This document shows, piece by piece, positions 25,265 to 32,648 of a stretch of DNA of 61,401 nt (the first letter of the stretch is position 1; each line of letters begins with the position of its first letter). A program made the position numbers and the translations under genes. This DNA comes from CAYPAV01 sp964408805. Lineage in GTDB: Bacteria; Pseudomonadota; Alphaproteobacteria; UBA8366. The notes below the pieces were generated by a model, which was not told the origin of the DNA, made no database searches, and saw only the letters and a list, made by a program, of their open reading frames with translations. The DNA is taken from contig CAYPAV010000025.1 of the NCBI GenBank assembly GCA_964408805.1, positions 1-61,401 on the forward strand, written 5' to 3'.

Positions 25265-26002
25265 ATGGCCATGATCGAACAAGATGTCCTCGTCCCGACG
25301 AAACACGGGTTATGCCCGTCTTTCGCGGTTTGCCCGGACGAACCCGGTCAGTTCCCCGGGATCGTCTTTTATATGGATGCGCCCGGCTACCGCGAGGAGC
25401 TGTGCAACATGGCGCGGCGGATCGCCAAGCAGGGTTATTTCTGCTTCCTGCCCGACATGTATTACCGCCTTGGGACCTGCCGGTTCGACCTGCCACGTCG
25501 GAACGACGGAATGACGGCGGTGATCATGGCTTCAATGAACAGCCTGACTCTTGATGACGTGGCCGACGACACCGGCGGCTGGCTCGCCTGGATGGATGCC
25601 CAGGACAAGTGCAAACCGGGGCCGGTCGGCAATGTCGGCCATTGCATGAGCGGCCGCTACGTCACTTCGGTGGCGGCGCGTTATCCGACGCGCTTCGCGG
25701 CTTCCGCCTCGCTCTATGGTGTCGGCATCGTCACGGAGGAAGAGGATTCGCCCCACCTCTCGGTCGACCAGATCCAGGGTGAAATTCTCTATATCTTCGC
25801 CGAGACCGACCGATCGGTACCGGATCACGTCGTTCCGGACCTGAGTGCCGCCTTGAAGAAGGCAGGCACGAATTCGACCGTCGAGGTCTTCCCCGGCACC
25901 GAACACGGGTTCATGTTCTCCCAACGCTTGCCGTACCACCCGCAAGGGGCGGAGGAAGCCTGGACCAAGCTCTTCGATCTCTGGGATCGGAACCTGAAAT
26001 AG
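25265..26002 (+). CDS. Dienelactone hydrolase family protein
   Basis: A 245-residue member of the dienelactone hydrolase family, which opens lactones from (chloro)aromatic ring cleavage. The classical Cys-Asp-His triad is visible: C127 in VGHCMSGRYV, Asp in FAETDRSVP and His in GTEHGFMFSQ. The first strands read GIVFYMDAPGYREELCNMARR and YFCFLPDMYYRLG. The ATG at 25265 follows AAGGAGGG at a good distance; an in-frame TTG at 25229 overlaps the previous stop and is less likely. The gene ends the plus-strand CoA-transferase set and converges on a CaiB gene. Use of Cys rather than Ser supports genuine DLH-like chemistry. Confidence 0.88.
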   Translation: MAMIEQDVLVPTKHGLCPSFAVCPDEPGQFPGIVFYMDAPGYREELCNMARRIAKQGYFCFLPDMYYRLGTCRFDLPRRNDGMTAVIMASMNSLTLDDVADDTGGWLAWMDAQDKCKPGPVGNVGHCMSGRYVTSVAARYPTRFAASASLYGVGIVTEEEDSPHLSVDQIQGEILYIFAETDRSVPDHVVPDLSAALKKAGTNSTVEVFPGTEHGFMFSQRLPYHPQGAEEAWTKLFDLWDRNLK

Positions 26003-26027
26003 CGGTTCCAATTATCCGTGAAGGACT

Positions 26028-27197
26028 CTAAATCACGCCCTCTTCGCGAAGGCGCTCGGTGGCGTCGCCGTGGCCGAGTTCGGTCAGGACCTCCGCCGTA
26101 TGCTCGCCGAGGGTCGGCGGCGGCTGGCCTAGTTGGCCGCGTTCCCCGTCGATATGCACGGGATAGCGGATCAGGGTCTGCTCGCCCTCGGTCGGATGGG
26201 TCGTCTTGTAGAATGTGTCCAAATTTCGGACCTGCGGGTCGTCCATGGTCTCGGCCAGGGTCAGGATCGGGCTGAAGGGCACGTCGCCGGCCTCCAGTCG
26301 CGGCAGCCAATAGTCGCGCGGTTTGACCGAAGCGGCTTTTTCAAACGCCGCCCTTAGATCGAGGTAATTGTCGATCCGGTCCTGCCGGTTTTCGAACCGG
26401 GGGTCGGCCAACAGGACCTTGGCTTCAAGTGCTTCGCACGCCGCCTCCCAAAATTTTTCCTGGATCGAGAGATGGATCGCCAGCAATTTGCCGTCGCTGC
26501 ATTTCATGGCGTAGGACTGCGAGGCCGCGACGCGCACCAAGGGCCCTGGCGTGATGTCGGACTGGTTCATGTTCGAGTAGGGATCGGGGATGAAGGCGAT
26601 TGAAGATTCCAGCATGTTGACGTCGAGCCGGCGGACAACGCCGGTGCGTTCGCGCTCGAAGAGGGCGCTGGTGATGGCGTTGGCCGCATAATATCCGGTC
26701 GCATTGTCGCCGATGGTGGGGCCGGCGAATTGTGGATTGTCGGGATCGAGAAAGAGACTGGCCACGCCGGAGAGCGCCTGCGCCACTGCGTCATAGGCCG
26801 GCCGGTCGCGATAGGGGCCGTCCTCGCCGAACCCTGTGATCGAGCAATAGATAAGGTTCGGATTGCGCGCGCGGAGCGTCTCCAAATCGAGACCGAGCTT
26901 CTCCATAACGCCCGGGCGGTAGTTCTCCATCAAGACATCCGCCGTCTCCACGAGGTCGAGCAGGATCGACCGGCCTTCCTCGTGACGGAGGTTGAGGGCC
27001 ATGCTCCGCTTGTTGCGGTTATAGGCGCCGAACTGGGCGCTATAGGTACCGCCCCGCCAGCTCCGAAAGAGATCCCCGCCCTTGGGATTCTCGACCTTGA
27101 TCACCTCGGCCCCTTGGTCGGCCAGCAGCATGCAGCAGAGCGGCCCGGTGATCATGTTGCCGAGTTCGATCACGCGAATGCCGTCGAGCGCGCCCAT
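26028..27197 (-). CDS. CaiB/BaiF family (class III) CoA-transferase
   Basis: A 389-residue class III CoA-transferase. The N-terminus LDGIRVIELGNMITGPLCCMLLADQGAEVIKVE, read in two parts, is the family Rossmann-like start; YNRNKRSMALNLRHEEG and ENYRPGVMEKLGLD follow. The catalytic aspartate is in DRPAYDAVAQALSG. These enzymes form a mixed anhydride with the acid and exchange CoA between carboxylates in the cytoplasm. The gene begins 4 bp after the stop of the HCHL-like crotonase upstream on the same strand, so the two should act on the same CoA ester. Donor and acceptor are unknown. A second CaiB (45215-46420) is only a distant paralogue. Confidence 0.93.
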   Translation of the reverse strand: MGALDGIRVIELGNMITGPLCCMLLADQGAEVIKVENPKGGDLFRSWRGGTYSAQFGAYNRNKRSMALNLRHEEGRSILLDLVETADVLMENYRPGVMEKLGLDLETLRARNPNLIYCSITGFGEDGPYRDRPAYDAVAQALSGVASLFLDPDNPQFAGPTIGDNATGYYAANAITSALFERERTGVVRRLDVNMLESSIAFIPDPYSNMNQSDITPGPLVRVAASQSYAMKCSDGKLLAIHLSIQEKFWEAACEALEAKVLLADPRFENRQDRIDNYLDLRAAFEKAASVKPRDYWLPRLEAGDVPFSPILTLAETMDDPQVRNLDTFYKTTHPTEGEQTLIRYPVHIDGERGQLGQPPPTLGEHTAEVLTELGHGDATERLREEGVI

Positions 27198-27201
27198 GGG
27201 A

Positions 27202-28065
27202 CTATTTTTTGTCCCGTTGGTCGGTCAGTTGCGCGACCGGCTTGAAGGATTCGTAGACCGGCCGGTAGCTTTTCTCGTCGAGGAACTGCTTCAGGCCCTC
27301 CTGATAGGAGTTCTGCATGTTGAACCGCGCGTCGTGGTAGCGGATCGCCATGTTCTTTTCCATCAGATAGTCGAAGGCCTGGTTGTGATCCATCGTCCGC
27401 ACCTGGCGGACTGCCTGCTTCGTGGCACGGAGGACCGCCGGGCTCTTCTTCAACAACCCATCGGCCAATTTCTCCACCTCGGCCCTAAGGTCGTCATGGG
27501 GAACCACCTTGTCGACAAGGCCGATCCGCTCCGCCTCGTGCCCATCGAAGGCCTCGCCGGTGCAGCTATAATAAAGGGCGCGCCGCGGCAGGCAGGCGTC
27601 GGCCACCAGCTTGGCGACGAGGGCCCCCGGCAGGATGCCCCAGTTCACCTCGCTAAGCGAGAAGGTGGCGTTGTCGGCCGCGATCGCGAAATCGGTCGAA
27701 AGGAGCTGCATGAAGGCGCCACCGACGCAGAAACCTTCGATCATCGCGATCGTGGGCTTGTCGTAGTTCCACAGCCGCTCGAAGCGCCACCGGTTGGCCG
27801 CTTCCTGGGCACGTTTCGATTCAGCGGGTTTGTCCTCCAACTCCCGGAAGAACTTCTTCAGGTCCTGGCCGGCGCTGAAATTGCCGCCCATGCCGCCGAT
27901 TACAACCAACCGGGTATCGGGATCGCCCTCAAGGAGAGCCAGTGCCTCGTCCATTTCGTAATGCAGCTGCGGGCTCATCGCGTTTTTCTTTTCCGGGCGG
28001 TTCAGATACAGCCAGGAAATACCGTCGTGCTGCTCAAGCTTCACCTTCTCGAAATCGAACTTCAT
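27202..28065 (-). CDS. Enoyl-CoA hydratase/isomerase, p-hydroxycinnamoyl-CoA hydratase/lyase-like
   Basis: A 287-residue crotonase-fold protein. Its pattern follows the hydroxycinnamoyl-CoA hydratase/lyase (HCHL, vanillin synthase) branch rather than plain enoyl-CoA hydratases: YLNRPEKKNAMSPQLHYEM, SAGQDLKKFFRELED, NYDKPTIAMIEGFCVGGAF, SLSEVNWGILPGALVAK, LYYSCTGEAFDG, EGLKQFLDEKS. The catalytic glutamate matches E139 in LSEVNW. The tyrosine that holds the substrate phenol in characterised HCHL (KEYFRE) is phenylalanine here (KKFFRE), so the substrate may lack a 4-hydroxyl. The ATG at 28065 was chosen by homology; upstream in-frame codons are not family-like. Coupled to a CaiB gene and divergent from a flavin reductase. 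Confidence 0.87.
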   Translation of the reverse strand: MKFDFEKVKLEQHDGISWLYLNRPEKKNAMSPQLHYEMDEALALLEGDPDTRLVVIGGMGGNFSAGQDLKKFFRELEDKPAESKRAQEAANRWRFERLWNYDKPTIAMIEGFCVGGAFMQLLSTDFAIAADNATFSLSEVNWGILPGALVAKLVADACLPRRALYYSCTGEAFDGHEAERIGLVDKVVPHDDLRAEVEKLADGLLKKSPAVLRATKQAVRQVRTMDHNQAFDYLMEKNMAIRYHDARFNMQNSYQEGLKQFLDEKSYRPVYESFKPVAQLTDQRDKK

Positions 28066-28194
28066 GTCTCGGCTCCTCCTCTGTGACTTCCATAAGAGGT
28101 ATGGGGCCGGGGCGCATTGGCGAGGGGAAACGTCGACTTCGGCCGGGGTCTCGCTATTTTCCTCAGGGAGACGGAAACAGTGTGGGAGAGTGCC

Positions 28195-28869
28195 ATGTTC
28201 TACGACACCGAGAAGAACGACCACGGCCTGCCCCATAATCCTTACAAGTCCATCGTCGTGCCCCGGCCGATCGGGTGGATCTCGACCCTCGACCTAGAAG
28301 GCCGGGTCAATCTGGCGCCGTTCAGCCAGTTCAACAATCTCGGCTACGATCCGCCCTATGTGATGTTCTCCGGCAGCCACAAGCCGGTCTCCGGCGACCT
28401 CAAGGATACGGTGAAGAACGCGATCGAGACGAGGGAGTTCGTCTGCAATATGGCGACCCACGATTTGCGCGACGCGGTGGTCAAGAGCGCCTCCTTTTTC
28501 GATGCCGATGTCGACGAGATGGAGGTAATCGGCCTTACCAAGGCGAAGTCGCGCTATATCGCGCCGCCCCGGGTTGCGGAATCGCCGGTTCATCTGGAGT
28601 GCCGGCTGCATACGGTACTGGTCCTGCCGGGCTATGCGGTCGACACCACGAACCATGTCGTGGTCGGCAAGGTCGTCGGCGTCCATATCGACGACGATGC
28701 GCTGACCGCCGAGGGCCGGCTCGATATCGAGCGTCTGCGGCCATTGGCGCGATTGGGCTATCAGGACTACACCAGCGTCGAGACGGTATTCGACATGCCC
28801 TTGGAGGGCCCGATGGTAGCGGCGCTTTCGGCGGGCATGCACGGCGAGGCCAAGGGAAAACGGGATTAG
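28195..28869 (+). CDS. Flavin reductase family (FMN-binding split-barrel) protein
   Basis: A 224-residue split-barrel flavoprotein of the flavin reductase/DIM6-NTAB family. The FMN site reads VVPRPIGWISTLDLEGRVNLAP followed by SQFNNLGYDPPYVMFSGS, and the second half carries ECRLHTVLVLPG. Such proteins supply reduced FMN to two-component monooxygenases, for which the LLM proteins in this window are candidate partners, or act as stand-alone oxidoreductases. The ATG at 28195 follows GGGAGAG; the 129-bp gap to the divergent crotonase gene should hold both promoters. An acyl-CoA dehydrogenase begins 5 bp after its stop. Confidence 0.88.
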   Translation: MFYDTEKNDHGLPHNPYKSIVVPRPIGWISTLDLEGRVNLAPFSQFNNLGYDPPYVMFSGSHKPVSGDLKDTVKNAIETREFVCNMATHDLRDAVVKSASFFDADVDEMEVIGLTKAKSRYIAPPRVAESPVHLECRLHTVLVLPGYAVDTTNHVVVGKVVGVHIDDDALTAEGRLDIERLRPLARLGYQDYTSVETVFDMPLEGPMVAALSAGMHGEAKGKRD

Positions 28870-28874
28870 CTGAC

Positions 28875-30032
28875 ATGGATTACGAACTGCCGGAAGAACT
28901 GCGGATGATGCGCGACACGGTGCGCCGTTTCATCGATAGCGAGATCATTCCCCATGAGCGCGAGGCCTATGACGGGCCGGAACTGAAACCGGACTTTCGC
29001 GAGAAATGGGAGGCGCGCGCGAAAGAGCTCGGCATCTGGCAGATCGACGTGCCGGAGGAATATGGCGGCATGGGCCTCGGACTTCTCGCCCGCGTCGTCC
29101 TGTGGGAAGAGACCGGCCGCACCATTGCCTTTCCCCGCCGCAAGGGCTGGATCTTCGGTCACGATATCAGCCCGATCCTGTTGCAGTATCTCCGCGACGA
29201 CCAGAAGGAGAAGTATCTCTGGCCCATCTTGCGCGGCGAGAAGAAGACGGCGATCGCGCAAACCGAACCCGATGCAGGCGGCGACCCGGCGGCCATCCGA
29301 ACGACCGCGGTCAGGGACGGGGACCATTACGTCATCAACGGCATGAAGCGCTTCATCACCGGCGCCGATAGCGCCGATTTCATGAAGGTCATCTGCGTCA
29401 CCGACAAGGAAAAGGGAGCCAGGGGCGGGATCTCCTGCATCCTGGTCGACAACGACACGCCGGGTGTCGAGATTCTGCGCCGGCAGGAAACCGTGATGGA
29501 CGACCGGCCCTGCGAGGTCGGTTTCACCGATGTGCGCGTTCCGGTCGAAAACATCGTCGGGGAAGAGGGGGACGGCTTCAAGATCGCCCAGACTTGGATC
29601 ACCTTCGGGCGCATGCGCCACGGTGCGTGGGGCATTGGCACGATGGAGCGCTGCCTGGAGCTGGCCGCGTCCTACGCCCAACAGCGGGTCACCTTCGGCA
29701 AGCCGATTTCCGAGCGGCAATCGGTGCAGTGGATGCTGGTCGATATCCACGCCGACATCCAATTGCTGCGCCCGTTCCTCCACAAAACGGCGGCGCGATT
29801 CGATGCCGGCGAGGACATTCGCTGGGATTCCTACATCTGCAAATACATGGGCGATCGCAAGGGCTACGAGGCGGCCGACCGCTGTCTCCAAATCCATGGC
29901 GGGCTGGGTCTGACGACCGACCTGCCCATCGAAAAATTCTGGCGCGACCTCCGCTCGATGATGATCACCGAGGGGCCGGAGGAGATATTGAAGATGTCGC
30001 TCTCGCGCCATGTGCTGCGGGAATACGGCTAG
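28875..30032 (+). CDS. Acyl-CoA dehydrogenase
   Basis: A 385-residue flavin-dependent acyl-CoA dehydrogenase that makes the 2,3-double bond in an acyl-CoA. Domain order is standard: N-terminal helices (ELPEELRMMRDTVRRFIDSE), the beta domain with IAQTEPDAGGDPAAIRT and INGMKRFITGADSADF, then C-terminal helices with QQRVTFGKPISERQSVQW and CLQIHGGLGLTTDLPIEKFWRD. The catalytic base position reads MITEGPEEIL, with Glu present. It starts 5 bp after the flavin reductase. Cyclic and short branched acyl-CoAs are plausible substrates given the crotonase and CaiB genes next door. Confidence 0.92.
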   Translation: MDYELPEELRMMRDTVRRFIDSEIIPHEREAYDGPELKPDFREKWEARAKELGIWQIDVPEEYGGMGLGLLARVVLWEETGRTIAFPRRKGWIFGHDISPILLQYLRDDQKEKYLWPILRGEKKTAIAQTEPDAGGDPAAIRTTAVRDGDHYVINGMKRFITGADSADFMKVICVTDKEKGARGGISCILVDNDTPGVEILRRQETVMDDRPCEVGFTDVRVPVENIVGEEGDGFKIAQTWITFGRMRHGAWGIGTMERCLELAASYAQQRVTFGKPISERQSVQWMLVDIHADIQLLRPFLHKTAARFDAGEDIRWDSYICKYMGDRKGYEAADRCLQIHGGLGLTTDLPIEKFWRDLRSMMITEGPEEILKMSLSRHVLREYG

Positions 30033-30235
30033 ATTCTATTTTGGTCGGCGACGACGTTGGAGGGCATTGTTTTGGCGATTGGCCTCAATTCGTTGAAACC
30101 CATAATATAGCTGCAACCAAACAGGGTGCCGGCGAATCCGATGTGCGGGACGGTACACTTTCCAGGTTCGCCCTGCAGATTGGCACGAACAGGTCGGCAC
30201 CATCAGAAGCCCGTTGAGGGAGAGGGGAGATCGCC

Positions 30236-31843
30236 GTGCAAGCGGATTATGTCATCGTGGGGGCTGGTTCGGCCGGCTGCGTGCTCGCCAACCGGTTGAC
30301 GGAAGACCCCGACACGCAGGTGATCCTGCTTGAAGCGGGCGGCAAGGACACGAACCCGCTGATCCACATTCCAGCCGGTTACATCAAGCTGCTGGAACAT
30401 CCCACGCTGACCTGGGGCTTCAAGGCCGATAGGGACTCAGGTCTGAATGGCCGCGAAATTCCTTATCCGCGCGGCAAGGTGCTGGGTGGATCGAGCTCGA
30501 TCAACGGCTTGATCTATATCCGCTCCCAGCCCGAGGACTACGACCACTGGTCGCAGCTCGGCAATCGCGGCTGGGGGGCGAAGGAGGTCTTTCCCTTCTT
30601 CCAAAAGGCCGAGAACTGGGAAGGGCCGGCAAACGCGGTGCATGCCAAGGGCGGGCCGCTGTTCACCTCGCTCACGCGCGATCAGCCGAAGCTCTGTGAA
30701 GCCGCCATCGAGGCGGGCCGGGAACTGGGGTGGGCGTATCGCGAGGATTTGAATGACCTGCCGCATGGTCTCGGCGACCATATCGGCTGGGTTCAACAGA
30801 CCCGGGGTGGGCGGTTCCGCGCCAGCACTGCACGATCCTATCTACGCCCGGCCATGCGCCGGCCGAACCTGCGGGTTGTCACGAATGCCCTGGTGCACCG
30901 GGTGATCCTGGACGGCGCGCGCGCCGTCGGGGTCGAGTTCTCGCGCGGCGGTGCGACCGAACGCGCCGACGCCGCGGCCGAGGTGGTCGTTTCCGCCGGT
31001 GCCATCGGCTCCCCCCATGTTCTGCAACTATCCGGCATCGGCGATCCCGACCATTTGGGCCGCATCGGTGTTGACGTACGGAAAGCGTTGCGGGGCGTCG
31101 GCAAGAATTTTCAGGACCATTTCCTGGTGCGGATACAGGCCGAGGTGAAGGACATCGCGACGTTGAACGAACGCTCACGCGGCATTCGTTTCGCCGGCGA
31201 GCTGATGAAATATGTCTTCAATGGCCGTGGAATGCTGACCTATGCGGCATCGCTGGTGGCCGCGTCGGTGAATGTGTTGCCCGAATCGGCGACGCCCGAT
31301 GTGCAGGCGTTGTTTGCCTCGGCGAGCTATGCCCCCGGATCGAAACGGGTGTTGGATACGAAGCCCGGCATGACTTCCGGCCTTTGGCAGATGCGTCCGG
31401 AAAGCCGGGGCTACGTCGAGGCCTCTTCCGCGGACCCGCGGGAGCAGCCGAGTATCAATCCGAACTATCTGGCCGAGGACCGAGACCGGCGCAGCGTCAT
31501 CGCCGGTATGCGGCGGGTGCGGGCCTGGTTCAACGCGCCGGCGTTGAAGCGTTATCTGGTCGCCGAGACCGTTCCGGGCCCGGATGTCCAGACCGATGAC
31601 GAGTTCTTGGCATATGCGCGCGAGACCGGAACGACGGTGTTCCATGCGACATGTTCGTGCCGGATGGGGTCTGACCCGATGGCCGTGGTCGATGACCGGC
31701 TACGCGTGCACGGGATTGAAGGACTGCGCGTCATCGATGCCTCCGTCATGCCGGTGGTTACCTCGACCAACACGAACGCGCCAACCATCATGATCGCCGA
31801 GAAAGGTGCGGCGATGCTGAAGGAAGACGCTATATCGCGGTAG
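30236..31843 (+). CDS. GMC-family FAD-dependent alcohol/choline dehydrogenase
   Basis: A 535-residue glucose-methanol-choline oxidoreductase. The FAD dinucleotide fold is at the very start (DYVIVGAGSAGCVLANRLTE, then VILLEAGG). GMC signature 1 lies in RGKVLGGSSSINGLIYIR and signature 2 in VVSAGAIGSPHVLQLSGIGD. Active-site His and Asn are in VFHATCSCRMGSD and STNTNAPT. Start is a GTG at 30236 behind GGAGAGGGGAG. The 203-bp gap before it shows no gene. No signal peptide is visible, so a cytoplasmic alcohol dehydrogenase of the AlkJ/BetA type that passes electrons to a quinone or another acceptor is likely. Substrate unknown. Confidence 0.92.
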   Translation: MQADYVIVGAGSAGCVLANRLTEDPDTQVILLEAGGKDTNPLIHIPAGYIKLLEHPTLTWGFKADRDSGLNGREIPYPRGKVLGGSSSINGLIYIRSQPEDYDHWSQLGNRGWGAKEVFPFFQKAENWEGPANAVHAKGGPLFTSLTRDQPKLCEAAIEAGRELGWAYREDLNDLPHGLGDHIGWVQQTRGGRFRASTARSYLRPAMRRPNLRVVTNALVHRVILDGARAVGVEFSRGGATERADAAAEVVVSAGAIGSPHVLQLSGIGDPDHLGRIGVDVRKALRGVGKNFQDHFLVRIQAEVKDIATLNERSRGIRFAGELMKYVFNGRGMLTYAASLVAASVNVLPESATPDVQALFASASYAPGSKRVLDTKPGMTSGLWQMRPESRGYVEASSADPREQPSINPNYLAEDRDRRSVIAGMRRVRAWFNAPALKRYLVAETVPGPDVQTDDEFLAYARETGTTVFHATCSCRMGSDPMAVVDDRLRVHGIEGLRVIDASVMPVVTSTNTNAPTIMIAEKGAAMLKEDAISR

Positions 31844-32000
31844 GTTTTCCCTTATCTCCCGACACCCGACCTATATCCGCAAGGCCTGTTTCTTCCAGTC
31901 TTAGCCAGATGGAGACATGGCGGCGTCCATGGCGAGGGACGGTTCACCACAAGGATAGAGTCATCGTCGCTCCGTTACCCCTAAGTAATTTGTCGGCTAT

Positions 32001-32040
32001 CATCGGGGCATCGGGGCATCGGGGCATCGGGGCATCGGGG
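32001..32040. repeat. Perfect 5 x 8-bp tandem repeat (CATCGGGG)
   Basis: Five exact, uninterrupted copies of CATCGGGG occupy 32001-32040. They end 14 bp before the likely TTG start of the membrane-protein gene, with its GAGA ribosome-binding site between. Tandem octamers in this position can change copy number by slipped-strand mispairing and so alter promoter or leader spacing; since 8 is not a multiple of 3, a change inside a coding frame would also switch the frame. Confidence 0.95.
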
Positions 32041-32054
32041 AAAGAGACGTTATC

Positions 32055-32648
32055 TTGGATGAAAGCAAAATCATGCAGGGCCGGGTCGCCGATCTGTTTT
32101 ATTGCGCCGGGTGCCTAATTAGCGCCGGTCTGGCGGTGGCTGTCGGCTATCGCATGATCGTGTCCCCGACAGCCCTGGCCAATTTTCTCGAGGGTCCGGA
32201 AAGCGCTGTTTTAATCACTGGCCTTGCGTGGGGCCTCACCTGGGCGACGCGAGGTCGTGTAAACGGTTACTGGGGTGTCAAGCCGATCCGAAAGGAATTG
32301 TGGGAAAAGCGAATTTATTTCAAGAAGAAGAATTGGAAGCCATGGAGTAGACAGGCGGCCTACGAAGAGGAGTTAAAAGGCCGCGTAATCTATTATGCGG
32401 TCGGAGGCTATATCATTGGGGCCATATTAATTTTCGATATTAATTCTTTAGTCGAAGGGCTTCTGATGGCTGCGTTTCTGGCGGCTGGAATAATGATCTT
32501 ATTCGTGTTTATCGACGCCATTTTATACCAGCTATTGAGCCGCGTGATGGACAATCGACGTTTCGGTCAAATTTGCAAGGCGACCTGCATCGCCGGGACC
32601 CTAATCTTCGTCTATTTCAAGGTAGGTTCAGGATTGGTTGGAGGTTAG
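32055..32648 (+). CDS. Hypothetical multi-pass membrane protein, AT-rich
   Basis: Not recognised. The 197-residue product has about five hydrophobic segments: FYCAGCLISAGLAVAVGY, SAVLITGLAWGLTWA, VIYYAVGGYIIGAILIF, LLMAAFLAAGIMILFVFIDA and ICKATCIAGTLIFVYF. Between the second and third lies a basic, aromatic-rich cytoplasmic loop (KELWEKRIYFKKKNWKPW). The start is TTG 32055 behind GAGA, or ATG 32073 (MQGRVADLF) without a clear site. Codon use is clearly more AT-rich than its neighbours (ATA, TTA, ATT codons), which suggests acquired DNA. It sits just after the octamer tandem repeat, and its stop abuts the next open frame. Confidence 0.7.
   Translation: MDESKIMQGRVADLFYCAGCLISAGLAVAVGYRMIVSPTALANFLEGPESAVLITGLAWGLTWATRGRVNGYWGVKPIRKELWEKRIYFKKKNWKPWSRQAAYEEELKGRVIYYAVGGYIIGAILIFDINSLVEGLLMAAFLAAGIMILFVFIDAILYQLLSRVMDNRRFGQICKATCIAGTLIFVYFKVGSGLVGG

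Noticed and set aside
32001..32040. CRISPR-like repetition
   Set aside because: The octamers are contiguous with no spacers, and no cas gene is near.
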